From Ischnura elegans (lineage: Eukaryota; Arthropoda; Insecta; Odonata; Coenagrionidae), in NCBI RefSeq assembly GCF_921293095.1, contig NC_060251.1:100302566-100366565 (forward strand): a stretch of 64,000 nucleotides of DNA, in the 5' to 3' direction. Below the pieces are notes generated by a model, which did no database searches, was not told where the DNA came from, and saw nothing but the letters and a program-made list of their open reading frames with translations. Below are positions 11,483 through 22,839 of this stretch, piece after piece (positions within the stretch are counted from its first letter, which is position 1; each line of letters opens with the position of its first letter). The position numbers were made by a program, and so were the translations under genes.

Positions 11483-12137
11483 CAAAGATGACAGAACGGA
11501 CTATGGAAGTATATAAAATCAGGGCGCCAATGAAGGCGTTGTAAATCGACGCGTATGCGACCGAGTGCAAGAAGAAAGTATGGTAAGAAATCAATAGTTT
11601 ACCTTGTAATTTGAGATACAGCAATACCCTCAAATTCGCGCTAAGTATTCTCGAAAAACAGGTCCACATGTGAACAAACCGGATATGGTGGTGTGAGTGA
11701 CACTTTATGCTATTTCAGCACCAACTTCGGCAACGGCTTTAGAATTATGCTTTCAATAAAAAATTATTAATAAAAAATAAAAATATTTCAAATAATTTAA
11801 ATGTCAGAAGGATTGGAATACTAATTACGACAAAATACAGGCTCATTGTTTCTGAAGGTCGCTTGACTAACAAATGACGAGCGTTTATCAGCACGTCGCT
11901 GAAGGCGCGTACTTTAAAAACTTCTGTGGTCAATATTCATGGGTTTATTTGATTTCACTCTATTAGAATGAATTTTTAACCCAAAGTTATTGCAACGATG
12001 ATAGATAAATTCAAAAACCTAGACTAAAAATTTTCAGCAGCAAAATAAGCTCAACTACTGAATATATTGATGTGCCCACGATAAATATGTTTCTTTGGAA
12101 TATTAAATAGGGATTGGACTCACAAGAGTATTTAAGA
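11483..12137. other. Upstream region of the MADF-BESS gene
   Basis: This would contain the promoter if the gene starts at exon 1. I see no convincing TATA box or other core element placed well for the gene. Frames at 11433-11669 and 11745-11933 are unsupported. Confidence 0.35.
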
Positions 12138-12576
12138 GGGGGCACGTGGGCACGTTCCCCTTCCAGACGCTCAAAAGATAGACGATATTTTTAATCCAAA
12201 TACTGATGAATTTAATATTTTAATATAAAATTTATGAATACTTACATATTAATAACTTTGAGATTAAAATTGAGAGTTGCCGGCTTCGGTGGCGGCGGGG
12301 TAACGTCCTCGCCTGCCTTAAAAGAGATCGCGGGTTCGAATCCCGCATGCATAGGTTTCCACTGTCCAGGGCTTGGTTGTTCGTGTACGTTTAATTTTTA
12401 AAGTTGTTGAATACCCCGATGTAAAATGGCCAATATGAGCTGTATTCGGTGGTTTGTAAATAAATAAATATTTCGTGGAGTATTTGTTGCATATAGTTTA
12501 TTATCCCAAATATGAGAATACCATTTACCTGTCAGATCCTGGTGCCCCCTCAGAAACAAATCCTGGATCCGCCCTT
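12138..12576. mobile_element. Degraded GGCGGATCC-type MITE remnant carrying a SINE
   Basis: The right end reads TCCTGGATCCGCCC at about 12560-12573, the inverse of the CAGGGGCGGATCCAGG terminus at 3399 and 28105. A GGGGGCACGTGGGCACG block near 12138 marks a possible left side, but no clean left terminus or target duplication is visible. A tRNA-derived SINE lies inside (12279-12471). Confidence 0.4.
12279..12471 (+). repeat. tRNA-derived SINE (family 1), near full length
   Basis: The head contains an A-box-like TCGGTGGCGGCGGGGTAACG and a B box GGTTCGAATCCCGC, as in a tRNA. The body ends with ACCCCGATGTAAAATGGC, GAGCTGTATTCGGTGG and a (TAAA)n tail. The copy at 31018-31210 (minus strand) shares head, body and tail, so this is a mobile SINE and not a functional tRNA. 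Confidence 0.82.
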
Positions 12577-14063
12577 AATCGGAATGTATTGTCAATGGAT
12601 TTGAATAAAAATCATGATAATATATACTATTAAGATTATACAATTAATTTTTTTTCTTAATTTAAATTTAACATATAGAGCTCATCAATCATACCGCGGA
12701 TAATGCAATAATAGCAACAAATGAGTCAGGAGTTAGGATTTGTAATTCCTTTGGATGATTTAGATAAAAATATACCGCGTGCGGTGCAAACATTTTTATG
12801 TAATCTCAAATCATTTCGGAGTCAAATATTTAACTTTTAAGACAACGTGAAAGCATAATTGTTACTTCCCCTAAATTTTAATATGTGGTAGTGACTACAG
12901 ATTGGGGATGTAATATAAAGATTATCATTCTATCGCTGAGATATATTGAAAACAACAGTAAAGTGCGCTGTTGAAACCCCAAAGACGTCCATGGACGGAG
13001 GTCATTCACTGGGCTGGGGATGAAATTTTCGTTCTTCACGGTAGCAAACGCGAAAAGATAGGTTGATATCTAACACAGTAGTCAGTCACGTAATTACGAA
13101 ATAAGCTCACAATAAAGACAGCGGTAGAGTGATGTTATGCGTCATATACCCAGCTCACTGAGGGATCCTGCATGGTTATTTGCAAGTTTCCATTGACGCC
13201 ACAGATTCAAAGACAGCACAGTATTCCGAGGCAGTCAAGTCCTCACAGTGAACTGACGAACTTTTCCAACGACCTGTTCTACTCATTCAACAAAATAATC
13301 GGTTGACACTCGCATCATTCACTGACCTCCTGCATAGTAAACGTCTGAACCAGTGGCGCATTTTAGGGGGCAGCAGGGTCATATCATCCCCAACGACGGT
13401 AATGGATACAAATATTCAAGGTGAATGGCGAGGCCACCGAAAAAAAAAACTTGGAAAACATTTTCAGCGTGGAAACATGGAGAGCAAACTCTCGAATATC
13501 TCGCATCAACTCGCTCCGCTTCGCAATTAAGAAAAAAAATTCAAGCATCGGATAAACGGAAAGGGAGTTCGGGGAGATGAGGCGGAAAATAATCGTTGCC
13601 TTGGGCGACGCAGATTCCTACCTTTCAATTGTTTTTTTTTTTTGCAGAACCCACCGGAGCGCATCGTTTTCCGAGGCGCGCGACGAAAAGAATTTTTAAA
13701 AAAGTAAGGAAAAAGTGAGGGGATTACTGCGCAGCAAACAATTAACAACGAAAGATCCGATGCTATCGCTGCAGCCACCTTTTGTGAGACGTCATCTAAG
13801 TTGCAAACGAGAGTGACTAGACCTAGAACGGAATCCTAGGGAAACTCTTGTGAGGGGGCTGCCTGTCTAGAAAAAAACGAAGGAATAGAAAAAACAAAAT
13901 AGATAACTTGTGGTTCCGCCGTAGGAAGAGACGGGTATTCTAGAATGTGCTACAGAGCAGCATATGTGTGGTCGACTGTAAATCGTAGCTGTGCTCCCAC
14001 CGTGGAGACGCTTGGAATTTAAGTAGGTAACTACCTCCCCGAGTGGCAACTCACCACCAAAGG
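12577..14063. other. Unassigned stretch with a modest CpG-richer pocket
   Basis: Mostly AT-rich. Between about 13540 and 13800 the GC and CpG content rises, around CGAGGCGCGCGACG. The minus-strand frame there (13527-13778) has no recognisable domain. Confidence 0.4.
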
Positions 14064-14566
14064 CAGTGCAGTAACTAGGGGGAGTTCCAGGGGGTTCGGA
14101 ATCCTTCCCCCCCACCCCCCGAACTATTAAGACTTATCTCCAATTAAAAGTGACGAAGTAATCGACGAAATGGTCAGAAGTGGAAATACTAGGAGATTAG
14201 TGCTGTAATTAAGAACATTATTTTGCTAATTATTCATTACGTAATGTTAAAATGTTAAAAATATATTTTAACTCAAGGTCTATACTGTTGTTTGTCTAAC
14301 ATTAAACATATATTTGAAAGAGTTTAAAGCTCCTGACACACTGCAACAATAAATTTATGTAAATATGGCTAAAACGCAAAGGCTTTCATCATGATAGAGA
14401 ATAAAGTACTGAAAAATCTTGAATTTATAAAAGATTTCTCAGAAGAATTCACTTTTTTCGACCATGAAATATGTTAAAATTAGTCTAAAACCCTCTAATT
14501 TTTACCCTGTTTTTCAAAACATTTCCCCCGAGCCCCCATGGTTTTGGACCCCGCCGTTACGCCACA
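14064..14566. mobile_element. Probable hAT-type MITE of the CAGTGGCGTAAC type, degraded
   Basis: Left CAGTGCAGTAACTAGGGGG and right CCGCCGTTACGCCACAG are imperfect inverted repeats. Both ends carry adjacent runs of C or G (TCCCCCCCACCCCCCG and GCCCCCATGG), as in the other CAGTGGCG elements here. The flanking octamers do not match, so the boundary is approximate. Confidence 0.55.
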
Positions 14567-16134
14567 GATGGTTCGACGTTCAACGTTCAAGGTTGAAAAT
14601 GACATACCTAATATGTTGAGAACATAGCCGTTAGTGTGAAAATTGCAATTTAATATAGAAGAATTTATACTGACGATGATTATATAAATTTCTCATTATA
14701 GGCTATCAATTTATTTTTATGATTTTCTCTTCATTATGATATATTACCGGTAATAGCAAAAAAATAGCTCTCCAATGTGCATTGTTGCTTACATTTACCG
14801 TTTTGCTTATTCTCTGTAGAAGATATGATTAGCTTCCTTTTTTCGCAAAAATAATATCATTCCAGTGCTTATTGTTTATGTTTTCCGTTTTACTTATCCT
14901 TTGTAGAAGATATTATTCTCCATGATAACAATACTGGTTTGCTTAGAGCCAAGGTGTAGGTATGTAGGTACCCATGCTGATCGCTGAGCCGAAATGTTTC
15001 CAAGTTTACATCGCTCCTCGCGAGGGCTAGGAAATGGACTATCGCGATGAAAACCGTCTCATAGCTTCTAATTTAAATTCAGCTCACGCTGTATGAAGGA
15101 TGGGGTTCGTCCATAATACCCTGCGCAAGTCCGTCTTCCGTAATGTAAGTAGTAGTATAACATAAGAAGACCTGCTAAGGCGTAGATGATCTATCCACGT
15201 GGAAAGAATAACAGGTCAGGTCAAGACAAAATTGCACCCTTAAGAACTATCTCTCCTTCAGAATACAAATGGGCGGCATCTTGTGAGTTCCAGCACTTTA
15301 AAGCGATGTGGAGTAAATGTTTTGGAGCGCGGTTTCAATACCGCATGCACTGTATGCCTCAAATTCATACCCGAAGGTCGTGCGCTGTTTTTCTTCCGCA
15401 GCGTTTTGACTTCTGGGAAACACTCACCTTTTTCTACCACTCTGGATCAAGGGAGCTTTTAAGCTAATTCATGACGAAAGCCACTGAGAGAAAAGAGTGA
15501 AAGATTTATCTATATCTGTGAATTCAGCATCTGAAAAACAATCACCAAAAAGATTTAGGGATTAAAATTTAAATCAGAGTGTTGCACGAAGTATATCAGA
15601 AAAGATAATTATTCACATGGAAAAATGAATCCAGAAAACTTAGCCAATTTCCAGAATATAAGAAAAAATATTCGCAGGAATATCGCTTAATGGATATCTA
15701 GTGTTGTGGGAGAAATGCGCGGTTGTGATATGATGATGATTGTGTTTTCATACTGAAAACTTAATTGAAAATAAAACTATTTCTATGTTAAGCGCTTTTC
15801 TTTCAAAAAATATATGTCCAGCATAAGGATAAGGCGAACGGTGGTAACGAGGTTTACTTTCTCCGAAAATCAGTATGAATACACACAGACATATTAGGGA
15901 ATTGGACATTTCTAATACTCTTATACAGATTCATAATTTATCTCACTTTCTTCTACCAATTATATGCACAAAATTGGTCTATAAACGGTGATATTTGATA
16001 AATACCGTTACATGATCATAGCTGAAAAAACTCAGTACGGACATACGGGAAGAGAAAAAAATTAATACACTTGAAGAAGCTAGACCGTCAGCTAGAAATC
16101 ACTTCATTTTCGTTTATTTACTGATAAATTAATA
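14567..16134. other. Unassigned stretch
   Basis: Two similar passages at about 14740-14830 and 14835-14920 (ATTGTTGCTTACATTTACCG against ATTGTTTATGTTTTCCG, each followed by TTTTRCTTATYCTYTGTAGA) suggest a short local duplication. Overlapping frames at 15186-15467 and 15258-15440 look like chance. Confidence 0.4.
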
Positions 16135-16801
16135 GGGTAGTTTCCTTCATCAGAGAAAACGAAGGGCATTGACTACGATTCGTTACCCACCACTAGTGCA
16201 ATCATAATATACAAATTCTTTTGTTTTATGAATCCCAGTTTAGACGAATATTAATGGTCAATTTTAACCTCATTTGAAAAAGGCCAGATTGGCACCCATG
16301 CGACGCCACTCCACGTGAAGTCTCAGGGACCTAGATGCTATGAGAGTAGTCAGGGGTTTTACATCGTCTGAGATTACCAATGCACGCATGAGGCACAGAG
16401 CTCAGGGAAACATATCTTAATAATCACCTATTAAAATTGCCCAAGGTCGGAAAGTTTCCTTCGTTTGTTAAAATTCTTTATTTAATCCAAGCGCTACCTG
16501 AGCTGGGTACTCTGCTACCTGCTAGCAGCCAGCATCGTAGCGGCCGTAGCGGTGCTCATAGCCTCGCACCAAGGTGGCCTCACACGACGGCAGCTGGAAC
16601 CAGAATGACGTCACACGGGCTTTTCCCAGCATTCATACTTAGCCGTCGCGTTTTCGCGGGCTTGAAAATTTTCACTTTTCATTTACTCGCGAAATATATA
16701 GATTTAGATATCGTCATTTAAAAATCTAAAAGTGTGAAATACGTACTCCAGGAGTAATAACCTTTCGATTTAGGCAATAAAAAAATAACAGGAAGCCACC
16801 C
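16135..16801. mobile_element. TA-flanked non-autonomous DNA element, copy 2 (667 bp)
   Basis: It starts GGGTAGTTTCCTTCATCA and ends GGAAGCCACCC, flanked by TA at 16133-16134 and 16802-16803. It aligns end to end with 2602-3247, with small indels near 16490-16560. The left end extends into TTCATCAGAGAAAACGAAGG. The 94-codon frame inside (16437-16721) spans non-coding repeat and is ignored. Confidence 0.75.
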
Positions 16802-18419
16802 TATTGTACATTGAGTATCATTATAAAAAAGTAGTGTTGAAAAATACTTCATCTAAAATCAACCTTTTTTTCAGTAATAACTCATTTTCAATTGGTAGGT
16901 ACATTACAAGTAGGCTAGTTACCTTACCCATTGCAGTAATTATTATTTCATTAGAAACTTCTGTTCAAAGAGATATATCTGGAAGAGTCCATACCTACCT
17001 CTAAGCAATTAAATCCGAGAGGAACTTTATTAGAATTGGAGATTAATTCAGGGCTCTTAAAATAGAATCAATGAAAAAAATGAAAACAGAGGGCCAATCA
17101 TGACCGGAGAATTAATTATTAGCTCAGACATTTGTTTTTTCAGCAACAGTCAGTCGTTTTTTTTAGAAAAAAGAGCCACGCGTTTTCTCATTCATCCACT
17201 TGGTACGCAGTCATTAAAAATTCACCGGTGTTTACTTAGTTTTAATTAGGTTGGCCTTTCACGCTGAAATTCATTTCGTATACCCGTTTTACTACGAGTT
17301 AAGCGTTTTATTATAAGATCAAAGGAGGGACAGTCAGTAATAATTATGTGGTAAATATTCTCGCCTACGCAGGTACCACAATTGAAATTTGCATGAATTG
17401 AAATGAATGCAATATGAAGGTTTTTCTTATATTTTATTTGCCACTGAAACCATTTTTGCTATTCTTTAGTTAAGTGCATCATTTGAATTCATAAACCCCC
17501 ATTTTTAAATTCTGATTATAACGAAGCTGAGCGCGCATAAATGAATCCCTCACTAGCTACTAGTAACAATCATGGTTTTTCAAAATTTAGAACTAAACTT
17601 CGACTCCATATTCTCCTTGACATTACTATCTTAATGCAGTGTATATTCAATTTATTTTTTAGATAACCTAAATCAATGTCAGGCCAGGCTGAATAAAATG
17701 TAAGAAATCACAATTTTCTCATTAAAAACAAAAAATGGAATAAAAATTTGATAAAGTGCTGTAGTACTAGTAAATGGATAGGAAGTACGATGTTTATTCC
17801 TAGTGGCGGGCGGTATGCAGCTTCTTTGCTGAAGGGTTTCCTCTTATTGGGGTTTGAGGAGTAAGGCTCCTTGGGCCATAACTTACATACACTCTCCTAC
17901 ACATAGGCATCACCATGAAATTGATTTTTTAAACTCATTTCAAAATCAGTTGAAAACACCAAATTTAAAAAATATCAATTCTCATTAAGTTTTCATATCA
18001 TGTTTATTTTGGCATTTTAATAATTTACATCGTATCTAACAATAAGATTCATTCCATCTAAAGGATTTACTCCTTAAACACTCTTTCTGTAAGTTAAATC
18101 CTTGTTTCTGCGGTATTTATGCTATTCTCATGCACAATTTCAAGATCTCCGACTATCACAATTAAAATTAAACGCAAGTCTACGATATATTAGATATGGA
18201 ATTCCATTTGATCCAGCTCGCAGTCACCATCTAACTATCTTGGCACTAGGTTTTTCTTGACTACATGTCATCTAAAGTTACCTTCACTCCGCTTTCAAGT
18301 AGGTATGTCACCTTCTGAAAAAAATGTCCTTTTTGGTTGATTTTTAAGTTTTATTATGAACAAAAGCTGATGCTTTAACTTATTTATTCAATTTCAAGAG
18401 AATGCATTTCAAATCCTGA
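16802..18419. other. Unassigned AT-rich stretch
   Basis: No gene or repeat end is recognised. The frame at 16804-17004 has no domain signal. Confidence 0.4.
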
Positions 18420-19690
18420 TCATTTAGGTCATGAACTGAAGATTGAGATGCAAGTCTCCCACAATCCGATCAGATGGAACCTTTCCCGCATTTTTTTAAA
18501 GTTCTCATAGATAAGTGTCCGTAATTAGAATTCTTTGAGCAGGCCTGGATTTTATCTCAATTTATTCAACTTAGTCAAGGGTGACACATCTAGCTCACGC
18601 GGATGATGGCGTGATACTCGTTGTATTCCGAACGAATTTCACACTTCTAAAATGCTAAAGCATGTATTATTTCTCAGAGAAATAAAATGACCCACCTTCC
18701 GTGAATTTTTGAAGGTAGCACTCTTTCAGCCTATTCTGGGTCGAGTTTATCCCTTCGGAACAGATAGAACTTTTCTCACATATGTTACAAAAGTTCCCTT
18801 TGATATGTGTCTATAAATAGAATTCTTTTGAGAAATCCAGGGTTTTACCTCATTTTATTCAACTTAACCAAGGAGGATATATCTAGCTCATGCGGATTAT
18901 GGCGCAATACTTGTTAAAATCAAATTTTGAATTCCTGATGAAGCCCTAGTACGACCCAAACCAAAATTATGCGCGTGATAGGTGGCCGAGAGAAAGAAAA
19001 TTGCCCAACTTCTCTGAATTTGTGGAATGCAAACTCCTAAAGCTTACTCCGGGATGAGCTCAATCCTTACCTATCGAAACCAATTTCAAGTTCAATTTAT
19101 TGAACTATTCAAGGAGGATATATCTAGCTCATGCGGATGATGGCGCAAGGCTTGTTTCATTCCGAACGAATTTCACCATTTTTTAACTCTAAAGCATGTA
19201 TTATTTCCCAGAGAAAGAAAATGACCCACCTTTCCTGAAATTTAAATTTCTTTTTAAATTCGCACTCCTTCAGCTTATTCCGGGACGAGGTCAACCCTTA
19301 CCGAGCCAAACGAGCATTCTGGATGAATCATTTACGATGGATCAATATGATCACTTAATCATGGTGAATCGATTACTTGTTTGTGTTTAGTCCATTCCAC
19401 TCGGTTGAGGCTGGCATCTTGCTCGGATACAGTGAAATGATGATTGAGATGCCAGTCTCCCTTCTTCCGTAGATAGAACTTCTCTCGTATTTTCAAAGTT
19501 CCCACTGACTTCTGTGCATGAATAGAATTCTTTTGACCAGCCCAGGATTTTATCTCAATTGATTCAACTTAGTCCTCACCAACCCAACAACTAAAATATC
19601 CAGCCCAATGCGTACGATGGAGCGATGCCCGTTTTATTCCGTTCGAATTTCACCTTCTTTTTAACTCTAAAGCATATATTTTCTTTCGGA
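18420..19690. repeat. Degenerate long-period tandem array
   Basis: A composite unit recurs about four times. Anchors such as TATCTAGCTCATGCGGATGA lie near 18588, 18878, 19120 and (diverged) 19598. TCCGAACGAATTTCAC recurs near 18628, 19163 and 19638, and TAAAGCATGTATTATTTC near 18655 and 19190. Spacings are uneven (roughly 290, 240 and 480 bp), so some units are truncated. There is no coding signal. Confidence 0.65.
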
Positions 19691-19930
19691 TCCGTTCTCT
19701 CTTTCGGCGAACCGAGAGGCGTTGGGAAAACACAGGGAAAAAATTTCGCCTTTGTTCAAACTCGCTCGCCCTGCATCATCCGCCAGCTTCGGGTCCCGCA
19801 AGCGCCTTTGACTTCGTCCTCTAACGCTCTCATCCAAACAATTTATCCTCCGATTCGCTCGCGGGCCGAAGACTTGAAATTCTCTTAGCTCCCGCTCTTT
19901 GCCGCGAAGCGAAACTCGCGTGGGGATTTT
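19690..19930. other. CpG-richer pocket abutting the tandem array
   Basis: GC and CpG content rises relative to the surroundings (TCGCTCGCGGGCCGAAG, GCCGCGAAGCGAAACTCGCG). A plus-strand frame at 19625-19888 spans it but shows no recognisable domain. It could be regulatory or an exon remnant. Confidence 0.3.
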
Positions 19931-20339
19931 TTTTACGTATAATTTCCATTACTCCTCCGCAAAAGGGTATCCGTCACCTCAAAAGGAAGGAAAAACGACC
20001 ATGAGGATGAGTTTTTCTCTATTTTTTTTTCTTTTGGGATTGCCCACGCGTAACTTTTTCACGTATCCCTGCGCTTTCAGGCTTCGTCATTCCTTACGCT
20101 ATCATTATCACCAAATTAGGCTCTTTGACTCGCCTGCGACCGAAATAAAAGGTTTTATGTTGTCAGTGTATGCGTATCGCTGCACGACTATATTTATATC
20201 TACTATGAAAGTTGGTGGTTTCTGGCGATACTTTTTGGAATTTTCTGAGCATTTTGGATGAATGGCATTTAAACTTTGTTTTTCTACAGAATTCTTATTA
20301 AAACACGACCACGGTTTCATGGTTTCACCAGAAGATGAC

Positions 20340-20550
20340 GTAAACCGTCAAAATTATGTTAAAATAGTTCTTGGAGTGTAGGTCTGTATGTTATGCAAAA
20401 AAGTTTTAGCCAACGTTTTTGTTTATTTTAAACTATCATCAGGGCATCAAAGTTTAATGATGATAGTTGATAATAATTATATGGCTAAAACTTTTTTGCA
20501 TAACATACATTGACTCACTGAACTATTTTAACATGAATTTAACGAGGTCA
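20340..20550. repeat. Inverted repeat with hammerhead-like CTGATGA modules
   Basis: TATGTTATGCAAAAAAGTTT near 20387 and its reverse complement near 20490 form arms around a centre with ACTATCATCAGGG and TGATGATAGTT. Read on the minus strand, the left arm gives CCCTGATGATAG, a short GTTTA/TAAAC hairpin, then AAAACGTTGGC. This arrangement also occurs at 56200-56260. Retroelement origin is inferred. Confidence 0.55.
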
Positions 20551-20805
20551 AGATAAGGAAAAAAGAAAAAATAATTATCTAGTCAAAATTACGGTCATGT
20601 TTTAATAAAAATTCTATGGAAAAACAAATTTTGATTTTCATGCATCCAAAAAAATACTCTAACACCTCAATATCGCCACCGTTGTTTCATTCAAGTAAAC
20701 TATTCGTGGATTTCATACATGATTTCGTTGCATGTCTGACTAGGTAGTGGCGACTAGCTAGAGCCACCAAGTTGAGTGGGCCAAGCCTGTCCCCACTTTC
20801 AGTAA

Positions 20806-21039
20806 AGGCAGTTTTACACGGGGCACGTACTTGCACAATATGACGTGTGTACAAAGGCGCAGTGAAAATTGCGTCGTGCAAAGCGGCGAATTGCTAGAAC
20901 ACATGCGAGAATGCGTGGACGTGAGATGGCAAAATAGCCCCCGTTCTAATTTCGTTCATACATTCGCGCGATTCCACGGCATTTTAGAAATTGATGCATA
21001 TCTAACCTGCGCAATTTCGTGTCCCGTGTAAAACGGCCT
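20806..21039 (+). mobile_element. Intact-length Harbinger-like MITE (234 bp)
   Basis: AGGCAGTTTTACACGGGGCA at the left and CCCGTGTAAAACGGCCT at the right are inverted termini, flanked by a perfect TAA duplication (20803-20805 and 21040-21042). It has the same length as the inner element at 1132-1365 and gives the clearest boundaries for the family. The open frame at 20831-21031 is incidental. Confidence 0.88.
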
Positions 21040-21851
21040 TAAAATTTACTTAACCCTAAAAACGAAGATGGGTTTAGCCGACGAAATGTGCTAACTCATA
21101 TCACTCCTGTGATGCTTAAAACTGGATAATTCTTCTTGCAAGCGTTAAGTCAAAAGCGTTAAATTCTATTTTAAAAATTTCTACATTTCTACTTTTTGCA
21201 TTACTACGGATATATTAACTATTATTCACTAGTAACGTCTGATGCTTTCCCGGCGAACAACTTTGGTGAAAATCTCCCGTGTTGTATATATCATCTCAGG
21301 ATCCATTCTGCTCATTTTAATAATGAAATGAAAAAAAATTCATTCCACCAATTTAATTTAAGGTATGACTATTTGGACGAAGCGGCGTCATCGTTAAATA
21401 CCAAATAATTTCGTTTCATCATCTCTCGGATGTAACCTCAAAAGGAATTATAGAATAAAATAATATCATTTATTAAAATAGCACCAAGCGTTTAGTTAAT
21501 TATTTTACGCTGCATTTCTTCAAAAATTTACACCACAAGCAATTTTTTTAGATTATTTTGTGAAGTAATTTGAAAACAGAAGGTACCTAATTTGTCCCCA
21601 CAGCCAGGGGCGTAAATCAAATGTTACCAGGTGTCATGATGCAACAGAATATATGGCCTAAAAGCAACAAAAAATAATTACCATTCCATTTTTCAAAACA
21701 ACATGTGCTTTATAAATGATTTCACTCTTCCTCTTCTTTTCATTCGAAAGATACCTTATATCGCTGCAAAAGTTCAAATGGGAGTCAAACTCAATGGGAG
21801 TTCTTTCTTTCCTCAATTATCATGAATAAAGTAAGCTTCATTTTGATTCAG
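21040..21851. other. Unassigned AT-rich stretch
   Basis: No feature recognised. AGCCAGGGGCGTAAATC at about 21602 resembles a lone CAGGGGCG-type MITE end. Confidence 0.35.
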
Positions 21852-21944
21852 TTGAGGCGAAGTGATCTGGGCTATTCCCGTCATCCATTCGGATACCGCT
21901 CTGGACCTTTCACAGTATCATATGCGGAGAGAATCTACACCCAC
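21852..21944 (+). CDS. Candidate internal exon of unknown gene (31 codons)
   Basis: A 93-nt segment, visibly richer in G and C than its flanks, sits between an acceptor TTTTGATTCAG (ending 21851) and a consensus donor GTAAGT (from 21945). It is open in one frame only, beginning LRRSDLGYSRHPFGY and ending ERIYTH, and is a whole number of codons. I recognise no family and found no adjoining exons. Such a short open segment could arise by chance. Confidence 0.25.
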
Positions 21945-22839
21945 GTAAGTTATTGTACATTTTCAGGGAATTTTAAGCGATTCCTAGTAATGAAAATTAT
22001 ACTCTTCATCCCTCACGGCACTTTTAGGAAACGAGTTTATTTTAAGTTCGTCAACTAAAATAAAAATTCTGCCTTGCGAATATATATTTCCGCAGGTTTG
22101 ATCCTGATTCGTGGGAACTTAAATTAGAGAGAGAGAGAGAACTAATTTTTTTTCGTACCGTGTGCAGATGATATTTTCGCACGGCGTCTCTACAAAAAAT
22201 TTCGCCTCTAGGAAAGAATTATTTTTCTTTTCTCTGTTGGCGACTTTGCGAGACTCTTCAGACTCAAAGGAAAGAAAAACCCCGGAGCATTTAGCTTATT
22301 ACCGGAATGATGAGGTTTTTTAACCTTACTGAAACGCTCCTCTTTCACGTGTCCTAAAAACCACGCATTTAATGTCATTAATGCTTTAATTTTGACATCG
22401 CCAGCTGGATATTCGAAGAGAACATGGCCGACACCACACCAATTTGTACACGTGGTAATGATTCATGGAGCCAATCAGCCATGTGGAGTCGAATATTTAC
22501 TGTAATAGTTAATACAATTTAGACAGTAGATGTTTTACTAGATAATGCCCAACTGTTTAAAAAGCGAAATTTTTTTCGTGATCGAGATAAATAAAATACA
22601 CAAAAATTCAGTAAAAGTGGAAAGAAGTTAATATATTCCACATCATCTTAAAGGAAAATAAGATGTATACTAACTTAAAATTAAAATAAATGTACGCTAT
22701 ATCTACTTTGTAATGCATTCAAAATTTAAAGTTATAGGTATCTACTCCGTCCAAACGACCCTGTGAAAATTTCGTGAAATATGCTGGAACCTGGATCGTT
22801 CTCCCAAAAACGTAGATACATTTTCTACAGGAAAAGTTT
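21945..22839. other. Unassigned stretch with a GA microsatellite
   Basis: AT-rich, no gene seen. A short (GA)n run lies at about 22125-22140. Confidence 0.4.

Noticed and set aside
12279..12360. Possible functional tRNA gene (A and B boxes present)
   Set aside because: The head is followed by a conserved body and (TAAA)n tail shared with 31018-31210, which identifies a SINE.
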